A DNA stretch of 64,000 nt from NCBI RefSeq assembly GCF_024198175.1, contig NZ_JAJVKV010000003.1:992001-1056000 (forward strand), in the 5' to 3' direction. This document shows positions 44,262 to 54,796 of the stretch, piece after piece (the stretch's first letter is position 1; every line of letters begins with the position of its first letter). The notes beneath the pieces were generated by a model. It saw nothing but the letters and a program-made list of their open reading frames with translations. It searched no databases and was not told the origin of the DNA. The stretch comes from Pyxidicoccus xibeiensis (GTDB taxonomy: Bacteria; Myxococcota; Myxococcia; Myxococcales; Myxococcaceae). A program made the translations under genes and the position numbers.

Positions 44262-45659
44262 ATGCCTACCTGGACCCTCTGGGTCGCCTGCCTGGTGCTG
44301 TGCTTCGTGCGGGCCATGGTCGCCGCGGCGGAATCCGCGCTCTACGGCACCTCGGACCTGCGCGCCCAGGAGCTGGCGGAGACCCAGCCCGGCGCGGCCA
44401 GCCGGCGGGTGCTGCGCCACAAGACGAACCGCGAGGCCACCGCCACCGCGCTGAGGCTGGGCACCCTGCTCAGCGGCTTCCTCGCCGCCGCCATCGGCGC
44501 CTTCGTGCCGCCGCGCATGCTGGATATGACTCGCTACGGCGAGGCCGCCTGGCTGCCGGTGGCCACCGTGGCCGCGGGCGCCCTCTTCGTGGGCGTGCTC
44601 GCCAGCCTCATGGAAGTCACCATGCGCGGCCTGGCCAACGCCAACCCGGAGCGCTGGGCCATGCGGCTGTCCGGCCTGGTGTCGATGCTGGTGCTCCTGC
44701 TCTACCCGCCCATGCGGCTGACGCTGGGGGTGCTCAACCTGGTGGCGCGCACCTTCGGCCGCACGCTGCGCTTCGAGCCCCCGCCTCCGCCGCTGGAGGA
44801 GCTGGAGAAGCTCCTGGCCGCACAGGCCGCGAAGAACGAGGTGGACAAGAGCGCCCCGCAGCTCATCCGCTCCATCTTCGAGCTGTCCGACAAGCGCTGC
44901 CGCGACGTCATGGTGCCGCGCACGGAGGTGGTGACGGTGGACATCACCATCACGTCCGAGGAGCTGCTGCGGCTGCTCGCCGAGGAGAACCACTCGCGCA
45001 TCCCCGTCTACCGCGACGACGTGGACCACATCATCGGCGTGCTGCACGCGCGCGACATCATCCCCCTGCTCCAGCACCCGGAGCTCATCGTCCTGCAGGA
45101 CATCATCCGCCCCGCGCACTTCGTGCCGTGGATGAAGCCCATCGGCGACCTCCTCCGGGACATGCAGAAGCGCAAGATTCACATGGCCATCGTCGTGGAC
45201 GAGTACGGCGGCTTCATGGGCGTCGTCACGCTGGAGGACATCCTCCGCGAAATCGTCGGCGACATCGGCGACGAGTTCGAGGTGGAGGAGAAGCAGGTGG
45301 AGAAGCTGGCCGACGGCAGCTTCCTGGTGGACGCCGCGCTCGAGGTGGACGCCTTCACCCAGGCCTTCGGCTTCCCCCTGCCCGAGGGCGACTTCGACAC
45401 GCTGGGCGGCTTCCTCTCGTCGCTCGCCGGCCACCTGCCGGACGTGGGCGAGCGCTTCACCTACACCGGCTGGCAGTTCGTGGTGGCCTCCAAGGAAGGC
45501 CCCCGCATCGACCGGGTGCGGATGACGCGCCTGAAGGCCAGCACGTCCAAGGACGGGAAGGACGGCAAGGAGCCGAAGGACGGCCTGCCGCGCGACGGCA
45601 AGGAGCCCACGCCCCGGGAGCCGCGCCCGGAGGCCGCCGCCAAGAGCGGAACGTCCTGA
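44262..45659 (+). CDS. Hemolysin/CNNM-CorC family membrane protein with CBS pair
   Basis: The 465-residue product has an N-terminal DUF21/CNNM membrane domain (about 1-175; four hydrophobic segments, SALYGTSDLRAQEL). Two CBS domains follow (about 205-330; DVMVPRTEVVTVDI, HSRIPVYRDDVDHIIGVLHARDI, HMAIVVDEYGGFMGVVTLEDILREIVG), then a CorC_HlyC transporter-associated domain (about 350-430) and a charged Lys/Pro tail. The family is linked to Mg2+ or Na+ transport and responds to adenine nucleotides through the CBS pair; despite the name it is not a proven hemolysin. Confidence 0.92.
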   Translation: MPTWTLWVACLVLCFVRAMVAAAESALYGTSDLRAQELAETQPGAASRRVLRHKTNREATATALRLGTLLSGFLAAAIGAFVPPRMLDMTRYGEAAWLPVATVAAGALFVGVLASLMEVTMRGLANANPERWAMRLSGLVSMLVLLLYPPMRLTLGVLNLVARTFGRTLRFEPPPPPLEELEKLLAAQAAKNEVDKSAPQLIRSIFELSDKRCRDVMVPRTEVVTVDITITSEELLRLLAEENHSRIPVYRDDVDHIIGVLHARDIIPLLQHPELIVLQDIIRPAHFVPWMKPIGDLLRDMQKRKIHMAIVVDEYGGFMGVVTLEDILREIVGDIGDEFEVEEKQVEKLADGSFLVDAALEVDAFTQAFGFPLPEGDFDTLGGFLSSLAGHLPDVGERFTYTGWQFVVASKEGPRIDRVRMTRLKASTSKDGKDGKEPKDGLPRDGKEPTPREPRPEAAAKSGTS

Positions 45660-45663
45660 GCCT

Positions 45664-46149
45664 TCAGTCCCCGTCCGGCCCGGACAGCGGCGGCACGTAG
45701 GCCAGGCGCAGCACGCGCTCGTCCTGGAACGGGGCGCGCCGCTCCGTGCCGCCGAAGCGCAGCACCACCCCGCCCCGCACGCGCACCGCGCGCGCCACCG
45801 GCTCCGTGCCCGCGGTGATGGGCTCGCTGGCCAGCGGGAAGAGCACCCGCAGCGGGATGCGCCCCTCCTCCGCCAGCGCCACTGCCACCTGCTGCGCGCC
45901 CGACGCCACGCGCCGCCCGTCCACCCACAGCTCGAAGTCCACCGAGGACACCGAGGCCGCGTCCGAGGCGGGGTTGCCCACCTCCAGCGCCAGGTCGAGC
46001 ACGCCGGAGCCGTCCGGCCGGAAGTCCACGGCCACCGCCTCCACGCGCACCGCCGCGTCGTAGGCCCGGGGCCGGAAGGGCACCGCGCCCAGACACCCCG
46101 ACAGGACGCCGCCCGCCAGCAGCGCCAGCACGGCCCGCCGCGAGCGCAT
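45664..46149 (-). CDS. LEA type 2 family lipoprotein
   Basis: A 161-residue product from ATG 46149 with a lipoprotein signal (VLALLAGGVLSGC). One LEA14/WHy-like beta domain fills the rest (VLDLALEVGNPASDAASVSS, ELWVDGRRVASG, ITAGTEPVARAVRVRGG). The start shares one base with the stop of the Ser/Thr kinase gene (TGATG), so the two are translationally coupled. What a surface lipoprotein does with a cytoplasmic kinase is unclear. It converges with the CorC-family gene 4 bp away. Confidence 0.85.
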   Translation of the reverse strand: MRSRRAVLALLAGGVLSGCLGAVPFRPRAYDAAVRVEAVAVDFRPDGSGVLDLALEVGNPASDAASVSSVDFELWVDGRRVASGAQQVAVALAEEGRIPLRVLFPLASEPITAGTEPVARAVRVRGGVVLRFGGTERRAPFQDERVLRLAYVPPLSGPDGD

Positions 46150-47066
46150 CAGCCGCCCAGCAGAGGCTGGAGCGCCTCCACCGTCAGGGGCCAGCCCGAG
46201 CGGCGCGCCAGCGCCTCCAGCGCCTTGATGAACTCCGCCGCCGTCTGGAAGCGCCGCGCCCGGTCCGCGAAGAGCGCCTTGCGCGCCACCTGCACCGCGT
46301 AGTCCGGCAGGTCCGGCGTCACCGTGGACAGCAGCGGCACCCGCGCGTCGCGCACCCGGTGCATCAGGTCCGCCTCGCTGTCGCCCGTGTGCAGGCGCCG
46401 GCTGGCCCACAGCTCCCAGAGGATGACGCCCACCGAGAACAGGTCCGAGCGCGCGTCCACCGGCTGCCCCAGCACCTGCTCCGGGCTCATGTACGGCAGC
46501 GTGCCGCGCAGCGCGCCCGCGTCGCCGCGCATCAGCCCCTCCACCTCCGCCACGCCGAAGTCCGTCAGCTTCACGTCGCCGTTGATGCCCAGCAGGATGT
46601 TGGCCGGGTTCACGTCGCGGTGGACGATGGTGGCGCCGTTCTCCCCCACCTTCGCCCGGTGGATGTAGTCCAGCGCCTTGAGCAGGCACCAGGCGATGTA
46701 GCAGGCGGACTCGGGCGGCATCGCCGCGCCGGCCTTGAGCAGCAGCTCCTGCATGTAGCCGAGCGTCCGGCCACTCACGAGCTCCTGCACCATCAGGTAG
46801 TCCGCCCCCGCCTTGAACAGGCGGAAGGTGCGGACGATGTTCGGGTGGCGCAGGCGCACCGTCAGCTTCGCCTCGTCGACGAAGGCCTTCACATAGGCCG
46901 TGTCGGCGCGGAACGACGGGTGCAGCCGCTTGATGACGACCTCTTCGGGCTCCCCCGGAGAGCGCTGCGTCGTGGCCCGGGCGCGCGCCTGGTACACCTC
47001 GGCCATGCCGCCGACTGCCAACCGGCCGACCACCTCATAACCGCCCAGGTCCGGAGCTTCCGCCAC
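46149..47066 (-). CDS. Eukaryote-like Ser/Thr protein kinase
   Basis: A 305-residue product, essentially one kinase domain. Visible are the Gly-rich loop (GRLAVGGMAEVYQA), the VAIK-type lysine (VVIKRLHP), catalytic loop HRDVNPANILL, DFG in LTDFGVAEVEG, GTLPYMSPEQ and a C-lobe ending without a membrane segment or sensor domain. Myxobacteria have many such kinases. It lacks a C-terminal regulatory region, so control may come from partners. Coupled by a 1-nt overlap to a LEA-type lipoprotein gene. Confidence 0.93.
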   Translation of the reverse strand: MAEAPDLGGYEVVGRLAVGGMAEVYQARARATTQRSPGEPEEVVIKRLHPSFRADTAYVKAFVDEAKLTVRLRHPNIVRTFRLFKAGADYLMVQELVSGRTLGYMQELLLKAGAAMPPESACYIAWCLLKALDYIHRAKVGENGATIVHRDVNPANILLGINGDVKLTDFGVAEVEGLMRGDAGALRGTLPYMSPEQVLGQPVDARSDLFSVGVILWELWASRRLHTGDSEADLMHRVRDARVPLLSTVTPDLPDYAVQVARKALFADRARRFQTAAEFIKALEALARRSGWPLTVEALQPLLGG

Positions 47067-47101
47067 GTCTCAATCCTACTGCGAATTTCCGTCCGCACCC
47101 A

Positions 47102-48535
47102 TTATTCCGCAAGGAGCTCGCGGAAGAGGCTCTCGTAGCGGCGGGCGGAGACGGTCCACGAGAAGTCCTTGTCCATGCCCCGGCGGCGGAACTCGTCCAG
47201 CCGGGGGGCGTCCGCGTAGAGGGCCAGGGCCCGGCGGATGGCGCCCAGCAGGGCGGCCGGGTGGAAGGCCTCGAAGAGGATGCCGTTGCCGTCCAGGCCC
47301 CCCTCCACCGTGTCCGCCAGCCCGCCCGTGGCCCGGACGATGGGCACCGTGCCGTAGCGCAGCGAGTACATCTGATTCAGCCCGCAGGGCTCGTAGCGGC
47401 TGGGCATGAGGAAGAAGTCCGCCCCGGCCTCCACCTGGTGGGAGAGCCCGGGGTCGAACCCGACGCGAATGGAGACCTGCTCCGGGAAGCGGGCCTGCAG
47501 GGCGGCCAGCCCCTCCTCCAGGTGGCGCTCGCCGCTGCCCACGCCGACGAAGCGGATGTCCGCCTGGAGCGCGGTGGGCAGCACGTCCAGCAGCAGGTCC
47601 ATGCCCTTCTGCCACGCCAGCCGGCTGACGATGGCGAACACCGGCGCGTCCCCGGGGGGCAGCCCGAAGCGCGCCAGCAAATCGCGCTTGCACACGGCCT
47701 TGCCCTCCAGGCTCCGCGGGCCGTAGCGCGCCGGGAGGAAGGAATCTGTCTGAGGGTCCCACTCGTGCGCGTCGATGCCGTTGAGGATGCCGTGCAGCCG
47801 GTGGGCGCGGCGGCGCAAGAGGCCGTCCAGCCCGTAGCCCTGCTCCGCCGTCTGGATTTCCCGGGCGTAGGTGGGGGACACGGTGGTGAGCGCGTCGGAG
47901 AAGACGAGCCCGCCCTTGAGGAAGTTGACCGCGTCGTAGAACTCCAGGCCGCCCTCGGCGGTGAACAAGTCCCACGGCAGGCCCAGGTCCCCCATGGTGT
48001 CCTTGGGGAACTGCCCCTGGTAGGCGAGGTTGTGGATGGTGAAGACGCTCTTCGCGCGGCCCAGCGCGGTGGCGCGGAAGGCGCGCTGGAGCGCCACGGG
48101 CACCAGGCCCGTCTGCCAGTCGTTGGCGTGGACGATGTCCGGCACGAAGCCGAGCCGCTGCGCCGCCTGGAGCGCGCCCACGGACAGGTAGGCGAAGCGC
48201 CGGGGGTTGTCGCCGAACTCGCCCGCGCCGTCACCGTAGAGGCCGTCGCGGTTGCCGTAGAAGAACGCGTTCTCCAGGAAGAGGACTTCCAGGTTGTCGG
48301 ACAGGCGCGCGGAGAGGATGGGGCCGGAGGCCTCGCCGGACGGGAAGCGCACCACGAGGGACTGGCCGGTGGGGGTGAGCCGCGCCGCGTCGCGAAGGCC
48401 GCGGTAGCGCGGGGTGACGACCTTGACGTCATGGCCCAGCGAGGCGAGCGCGGCGGGCAGCGCCCCGGCCACGTCTCCCAGGCCCCCCGTCTTGGAGAAC
48501 GGGGCCACCTCCGAGGAGATGAAGAGAATCTTCAT
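47102..48535 (-). CDS. glgA: Glycogen synthase
   Basis: The 477-residue product is full length for GlgA (GT5). KTGGLGDV at 15-22 binds ADP-glucose; other landmarks are HANDWQTGLVP, SVFTIHNLAYQG, LTTVSPTYAREI, NGIDAHEWDPQTD, and SRYEPCGLNQMYSLRYGTVPIVRATGGLADTV. It extends alpha-1,4-glucan from ADP-glucose in the cytoplasm. The other glg genes are not adjacent. The start lies 77 bp from the divergent pdxH gene. Confidence 0.96.
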   Translation of the reverse strand: MKILFISSEVAPFSKTGGLGDVAGALPAALASLGHDVKVVTPRYRGLRDAARLTPTGQSLVVRFPSGEASGPILSARLSDNLEVLFLENAFFYGNRDGLYGDGAGEFGDNPRRFAYLSVGALQAAQRLGFVPDIVHANDWQTGLVPVALQRAFRATALGRAKSVFTIHNLAYQGQFPKDTMGDLGLPWDLFTAEGGLEFYDAVNFLKGGLVFSDALTTVSPTYAREIQTAEQGYGLDGLLRRRAHRLHGILNGIDAHEWDPQTDSFLPARYGPRSLEGKAVCKRDLLARFGLPPGDAPVFAIVSRLAWQKGMDLLLDVLPTALQADIRFVGVGSGERHLEEGLAALQARFPEQVSIRVGFDPGLSHQVEAGADFFLMPSRYEPCGLNQMYSLRYGTVPIVRATGGLADTVEGGLDGNGILFEAFHPAALLGAIRRALALYADAPRLDEFRRRGMDKDFSWTVSARRYESLFRELLAE

Positions 48536-48612
48536 GCGCCCACATTGACGTGTGGCACGGGCGAGTCAACCGCGAACGTGCGCCTGGGACGTCCGTCCCA
48601 TATGTTGCGCGC

Positions 48613-49197
48613 GTGCAGATTCCTCCGGACCCCATCCAGCGCTTCGCGGCCCACTTCGAGCGGGCGAAGCAGGCAATTCCCGTGGACCCCAACGCCATGG
48701 TGGTGGCCACCGTGGGAGAGGACGGACGCCCCAGCGCACGCGTGGTGCTGCTGAAGGACTTCGACGCGCGCGGCTTCGTCTTCTTCACCAACTACGAGAG
48801 CCGCAAGGGCCGCGAATTGCTGGCCCACCCGTACGCGGCGCTGTGCTTCTTCTGGCAGCCGCTGGAGGAGCAGGTGCGGGTGGAGGGGCGCGTGGAGCGC
48901 GTGTCCGAGGAGGAAGCGGACGCGTACTTCCAGAGCCGCGCGCGCGGCAGCCAGGTGGGCGCATGGGCCAGCCTCCAGAGCCGCCCTTTGCCCACGCGCG
49001 AGGAGTTGGACGCGCGGGTGGCGGAGGTGGAGCAGCGCTACCATGGCGCCGCCGTGCCCCGCCCGCCGCACTGGTCCGGCTTCCGCGTGGTGCCCGAGCG
49101 CATCGAGTTCTGGCACTCGCGCCCCAGCCGGCTCCATGACCGGCACGTCTACCTGCGCGAGGGCGACGGCTGGCGCACGCAGATGCTGTACCCGTAG
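48613..49197 (+). CDS. pdxH: Pyridoxamine 5'-phosphate oxidase
   Basis: From GTG 48613 the product has 194 residues, right for PdxH. Motifs include ATVGEDGRPSARVVLLKDFD, GFVFFTNYESRKG (FMN binding), FFWQPLEEQVRVEG, the RGSQVGAWAS stretch and the C-terminal WHSRPSRLHDR signature that contacts the substrate phosphate. It oxidises pyridoxine or pyridoxamine 5'-phosphate to PLP with FMN and O2. Upstream in-frame ATG codons exist but would add a non-conserved extension. Confidence 0.95.
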   Translation: MQIPPDPIQRFAAHFERAKQAIPVDPNAMVVATVGEDGRPSARVVLLKDFDARGFVFFTNYESRKGRELLAHPYAALCFFWQPLEEQVRVEGRVERVSEEEADAYFQSRARGSQVGAWASLQSRPLPTREELDARVAEVEQRYHGAAVPRPPHWSGFRVVPERIEFWHSRPSRLHDRHVYLREGDGWRTQMLYP

Positions 49198-49209
49198 CGC
49201 GGCAGCCTC

Positions 49210-49899
49210 CTACCAGGGCAGCTCCGCGCCCTGGTAGTCGAAGAACCGGCCGCTGTGCTCCGGCCCCATCCCGTCGATGAGCCGCAGCAGGCCGCGCACG
49301 GACTCCGGCGCCGGCAGCGTCGCCTGCGGGCCGCCCATGTCCGTCTGCACCCAGCCGGGGTGCAGCGCCACGGTGACGAAGCCCTCCGCGCGCAAGTCAT
49401 TGGCGAGGGTGCGCACGCCCATGTTCAGCGCGGCCTTGGACATGCGGTACGCGTACGCCCCACCGTCGGTGTTGTTGGTGACGGAGCCCATGTTCGAGGA
49501 CACGTGCGCCACCTTGCGCACGGCGCCCCGGCGGAGGGCGGGCAACAGCGCGCTGGTGACGCGCAGGGGCCCCAGGGCGTTGATGGCGAAGGTACGCGCC
49601 ATGTCCGCGTAGTCCACGTCCGTCAGTGCGCACCAGAGGCCGATGACACCCGCGTTGTTGATGAGCACATCCACCGGTGAAGCACAGACATCCGCGGCGA
49701 AGGAGCGGATGCTCGCGTCGCTCTCCACGTCGAGCGCGTGGATGCGCAGGCGGTTGCCCGACTCGCGCGCGAGCGGCTCCAGCCGGCGCGCGCCCTCGGG
49801 AGAGCGGACCCCTGCCTCCACGGTGTCTCCGCGCCGGAGAAGCTGCTGGACGAACTCGAGACCAATCCCTCTGCTGGCACCAGTGATGACGTAGCGCAT
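49210..49899 (-). CDS. Short-chain dehydrogenase/reductase
   Basis: A 229-residue product from ATG 49899 (ATG 49908 adds three residues). It has the Rossmann cofactor motif TGASRGIG at the start, VLINNAGV, HVSSNMGSV with the catalytic Ser, and YRMSKAALN with the Tyr-x3-Lys pair, so it is a complete classical SDR. The substrate cannot be told; the closest style is csgA/C-factor-like short SDRs that are well known in myxobacteria. It converges with pdxH and diverges from hemG. Confidence 0.88.
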   Translation of the reverse strand: MRYVITGASRGIGLEFVQQLLRRGDTVEAGVRSPEGARRLEPLARESGNRLRIHALDVESDASIRSFAADVCASPVDVLINNAGVIGLWCALTDVDYADMARTFAINALGPLRVTSALLPALRRGAVRKVAHVSSNMGSVTNNTDGGAYAYRMSKAALNMGVRTLANDLRAEGFVTVALHPGWVQTDMGGPQATLPAPESVRGLLRLIDGMGPEHSGRFFDYQGAELPW

Positions 49900-49901
49900 G
49901 A

Positions 49902-51443
<1,542 letters not shown>

Positions 51444-51555
51444 GCCGGGCGACCCTTCGTTGTCCGGTAGCGACCGCTCGGGCCGGGGGCGTCAGCGAAG
51501 CCAGGGAAAGCACGTCAGACTGCACAGGCATGCTTCCCGGAGTCCGGAGCCCACC

Positions 51556-51681
51556 ATGCTCACCCTCCCTACCCCCGTCCTCGTCCTCGCCGCCATCCTC
51601 CTCTTCCCCGTCGTCCTCATCGGGAGCATCCTGCTCGACGCCACAGAGGCCGAGCTGGAGGAGGCCCCCGGGCAGTCCTGA
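51556..51681 (+). CDS. Small single-TM protein
   Basis: A 41-residue frame: a hydrophobic stretch (PVLVLAAILLFPVVLIGSIL) followed by an acidic tail (DATEAELEEAPG). It lies between hemG and the histidine kinase gene, 28 bp upstream of the latter. No clear ribosome-binding site precedes it. It could be a small membrane regulator of the kinase, but coding status is uncertain. Confidence 0.45.
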   Translation: MLTLPTPVLVLAAILLFPVVLIGSILLDATEAELEEAPGQS

Positions 51682-51709
51682 GCGGGGCGGTGTAGGCTTC
51701 CGCTGGAGC

Positions 51710-52765
51710 ATGTCGGAGTCTCCGGAAGCCTCCATCGTCCGCGCCACCCTGCGGGCCCTCGTCGAGCCCAGGCGGCTGCTGCCCATCCTCCTGGTGGCGG
51801 CCCCGTTGGTGGTGGCCCAGGCGCGCTTCAGCCGGGAGCCGCTCGCCGTCTACCTGGGCGTGCTGATGTGCCTGCTGTTCGTGGCCGTGGCGCCGGTGTC
51901 CTACCGCGTCCTCTTCCCGGAGGGGTTGGACCTGAGCCACGGCGGCATCCGCCTGCTCCTCTACGCCACCGTGGGCTGCGGCGTGGTGCTCACCTCCGGC
52001 TTCGTGGTGCCGCAGCTCTTGGGCATGGGGCCCACCTTCCTCACGCAGCGCATCAACCTGGCCATCTGCGGCGCCCTCTTCCTGGTGGGCGGCTGGGGCC
52101 TGGGCCGCGACATCGGCTTCGAGGAGAGCCTCACCAAGGAGCGCGCCCGCGCCGCCCGCTTCGCCCTGGAGGCCGAGCAGGCCCAGCTGCTCGCCCTGCG
52201 CAGCCACCTGGACCCGCACTTCCTCTTCAACACGCTCAACGCCATCGCCGAGTGGTGCCGCGAGGACGGCGCCGTGGCCGAGGCCGCCGTGCTGCGGCTG
52301 TCCACCATGCTCCGCTCCGTGCTCGCCGGCGTGCGCAGCGCCACCTGGCCCCTGGCCCAGGAGCTGGAGCTGATGCGCACCCTCTTCGACCTGCACCTCC
52401 TGAGGGACCCGGAGCTGTTCCAGCTCGGAATGAACGTTCCTTCCGACACGGGCGACGTCCACGTCCCGCCGCTGGTGCTGCTGCCGCTGGCGGAGAACGC
52501 CGTGAAGCACGGCCCCGCCGCCGGCCACCGCGGGCGCCTGTCACTGGACGTCTCCGTGCGCGAGGGCGAGGTGGAGGTGGCCATCGAGAACCCCGGCGCC
52601 TCCAAGGGCCCCCGCGAGGGCAGCGCCGGCCTGCCCACCGTGGAGCGCCGCCTGGCGCTGGCCTATGGCGGCCGGGCCCGGCTGTCGCTCGCCAGCCATG
52701 AAGGCCGCACCCGCGTCACCGTCACCCTGCCCCGCTCGGGCCCCCTGCCTGGAGTCCTCACGTGA
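51710..52765 (+). CDS. LytS/YehU-type sensor histidine kinase
   Basis: A 351-residue product from ATG 51710. Four or so membrane helices fill residues about 20-145 (LLPILLVAAPLVVAQ, YLGVLMCLLFVAVAPVSY, LLLYATVGCGVVLTSGFVV, LAICGALFLVGGWGLG). A short coiled linker leads to the His_kinase motif SHLDPHFLFNTLNAIAEWC with phospho-acceptor His170, and an ATPase domain with the N-box PLAENAVKHG. It is co-transcribed and overlapping with a LytTR response regulator, forming a two-component pair. The signal is unknown. Confidence 0.93.
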   Translation: MSESPEASIVRATLRALVEPRRLLPILLVAAPLVVAQARFSREPLAVYLGVLMCLLFVAVAPVSYRVLFPEGLDLSHGGIRLLLYATVGCGVVLTSGFVVPQLLGMGPTFLTQRINLAICGALFLVGGWGLGRDIGFEESLTKERARAARFALEAEQAQLLALRSHLDPHFLFNTLNAIAEWCREDGAVAEAAVLRLSTMLRSVLAGVRSATWPLAQELELMRTLFDLHLLRDPELFQLGMNVPSDTGDVHVPPLVLLPLAENAVKHGPAAGHRGRLSLDVSVREGEVEVAIENPGASKGPREGSAGLPTVERRLALAYGGRARLSLASHEGRTRVTVTLPRSGPLPGVLT

Positions 52766-53568
52766 GCCCGCCCCTGCGTGTCCTCATCGCCGATGACGAG
52801 CTGCTCGCCCGAAAGCGCCTGTCGCGCCTGCTGGCCGCGCTCCCCGACGTGGAGGTGTGCGGCGAGGCCGCCGACGGCGAGGCCGTGCTCACCGCCGTGC
52901 GCGCCGGCGGCGTGGACGTGGTGCTGCTGGACATCCACATGCCGGGCTTGAGCGGCCTGGATGCCCTGGCGCTGCTGCCGGAGGGGCGCCCGCGCGTCGT
53001 GCTCTGCACCGCCCACGCCGAGCACGCCGTGGAGGCCTTCAACCACGGCGCCGTGGACTACGTCCTCAAGCCCGTGGAGCCCGCGCGGCTGCAGAAGGCC
53101 CTGGAGCGCGCCCGCGCCCGCCTGGGGACGGAGACCACGGTGGCCGCGAAGGACGCTCCGAGAGAGCCCCTGGCGACGGGCGCCGAGCGGCCCGCGGTGG
53201 CCTCGGCTCCGAAGGGCCTGGGGCGGCTGCCCATCCCCACGCGCCAGGGCATCGTCCTGGTGGACCCCGAGACGATTTCGCACGCGGCGCTGGAGGACGA
53301 GCTGGTGACGGTGTTCACCGGCCAGGGCGACTTCCTCACCGACTTCACCCTCAACGAGCTGGCGGAGAAGCTGCCCGCGGAGCGCTTCCACCGCGTCCAC
53401 CGCCGCGCGCTGCTCAACCTCTCCCACGTCGCCCGGCTGGAGCCGCTGGAGACGGGCGGCTACCTGGCGCGCACCCTGCGGGGCCACACCGTGGAGGTGA
53501 GCCGCCAGTCCGCACGAGAGCTGCGGCGGATGCTCGGCCTGCGCCGGGGCGCCGAGGACGAGGGCTGA
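52762..53568 (+). CDS. LytTR-family response regulator
   Basis: A 268-residue product starting at GTG 52762 inside the kinase stop (GTGA). The receiver domain (about 1-120) has the acidic pair DDE at 11-13, phospho-acceptor Asp57 in LLDIHMPG and the conserved Lys in YVLKPVEP. A Pro/Ala linker leads to a LytTR DNA-binding domain (about 165-262; LVTVFTGQGDFLTDFTLNEL, FHRVHRRALLNLSHV). It should act as a transcription factor for the upstream kinase. Targets are not evident. Confidence 0.94.
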   Translation: MSPPLRVLIADDELLARKRLSRLLAALPDVEVCGEAADGEAVLTAVRAGGVDVVLLDIHMPGLSGLDALALLPEGRPRVVLCTAHAEHAVEAFNHGAVDYVLKPVEPARLQKALERARARLGTETTVAAKDAPREPLATGAERPAVASAPKGLGRLPIPTRQGIVLVDPETISHAALEDELVTVFTGQGDFLTDFTLNELAEKLPAERFHRVHRRALLNLSHVARLEPLETGGYLARTLRGHTVEVSRQSARELRRMLGLRRGAEDEG

Positions 53569-53766
53569 AGCCTCGCCGGCGCGGGGAGGAAACCACCTTC
53601 CGGTGGAGGGTGAAGCCGGGCCGCGGCGTGGGAGGGCCTCCGTTGCCCCTCCCCTCGGGCGCCTGCGCTCCGCTGCTTCCGCGCCGGCCCGCCTGCGGCC
53701 ACTCCTGCTTCACTCCACCGCTTCACTGCCCTGCGACGACGCCTGTGACTTCAAGAACCCGTGGAC

Positions 53767-54645
53767 TCAGTCCACGCTCACTTCGACCTGGACGACCTGC
53801 GAGCCTTCCTTGCGCGAGTAGACGACGGTGTTCTGGTCCGTCCACTTCGGCCCGTAGCCCTGGCCCAGGCTGTAGGCGTTCTCCACGTTGAGCAGCCCGT
53901 CGAAGTCGATGACGCGCACGTCGCCGTTCGTCTCGGCGGTGGTGCTGTAGACGATGATGCGGCGCTGGTTCGGCCCCCACTGCACGGTGGTGTTCGAGGC
54001 CGGGTTGGGGATGAAGGCCGCCTCGGCCGGCGAGCAGTTCGCGTTGGTCACCTGCTGCAGTCCGCTGCCGTTCTCACGGACCTTCCAGAGCGCCGGCACC
54101 CCCTGGGTGCGCTGCGTCGACTGGAACAACAGGCTGCGCGCGTCCGGCGTCCACACCGGCTCGGTGTCGTCATAGCCGCTCGTCAGCCGGTCCTTCACGC
54201 CGTTGCGCGTATCGACGACGTGCAGCTCCGCGGACTGCACCGGGCTGCCCACCACCCACGTGTCCGGCAGCTTCGCGTACGCCACCTTGCGGCCGTCCGG
54301 AGACACCACCGGCGTGCCGGCGCGCAGCGCCAGCAGCCTCGTGGTCCCCTTCGTGTCGACCATGTACAGCGACGTCGACGCCGACAGCTGGTAGACGATG
54401 ATGCGCCGCTCGGTGGCCACGCCCTCTTCGGGCGTCTCCATCGCCGACGGGTAGACGATGATGCGCCGCTCGGTGGCGATGCCCTCTTCGGACGTCTCCA
54501 GCGCCTGCGTCCGCGCGGCACTCAGCGCCTCGGACGCGGTGGCCTCCGTCCCTGCCTCGCCGCAACCCGCGAGCGCCAGAGATGAAACCATCCACATCGC
54601 GAGGGTCCTTCGGTTGGAACGACTTCGGACATCGGTTGGATGCAT
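53767..54645 (-). CDS. TolB-like beta-propeller lipoprotein
   Basis: A 292-residue product with lipoprotein signal (WMVSSLALAGC; Cys28). The body has PD40/WD40-like TolB blades (VVSPDGRKVAYAKLP, VWTPDARSLLFQST, QWGPNQRRIIVYSTT, KWTDQNTVVYSRKEG). Near the N-terminus a 20-residue block containing ATERRIIVY is present twice (see repeat). Only about five blades are visible, fewer than the six of TolB. It is probably periplasmic or on the surface. No TolA/Pal genes are nearby. Confidence 0.82.
   Translation of the reverse strand: MHPTDVRSRSNRRTLAMWMVSSLALAGCGEAGTEATASEALSAARTQALETSEEGIATERRIIVYPSAMETPEEGVATERRIIVYQLSASTSLYMVDTKGTTRLLALRAGTPVVSPDGRKVAYAKLPDTWVVGSPVQSAELHVVDTRNGVKDRLTSGYDDTEPVWTPDARSLLFQSTQRTQGVPALWKVRENGSGLQQVTNANCSPAEAAFIPNPASNTTVQWGPNQRRIIVYSTTAETNGDVRVIDFDGLLNVENAYSLGQGYGPKWTDQNTVVYSRKEGSQVVQVEVSVD
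54391..54500. repeat. 60-bp-period tandem duplication in the TolB-like gene
   Basis: The 50-bp blocks 54391-54440 and 54451-54500 differ at only 3 positions and are in frame (20-residue period). The first 15 bases (GTAGACGATGATGCG) also recur at 53947. It duplicates a propeller strand plus linker. Confidence 0.85.
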
Positions 54646-54796
54646 AAGGTCCTCTGGGTGGGCAATGCCCTACTGGAGGGCGGGCTTGACAGTGTCGTTA
54701 TGCCCGCTCCCCCTGACATTTCACGTCAGATTTCCTGAACAATCCACACGGTCGGTCATGACACCGGCACCTACCCAACGCGTGGTGTGCGCTGCG

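Noticed and set aside
53569..53766. Possible terminator hairpin (CCACC TTCC GGTGG) after the response regulator gene
   Set aside because: Stem of 5 bp without a T-run in GC-rich DNA; too weak to call.
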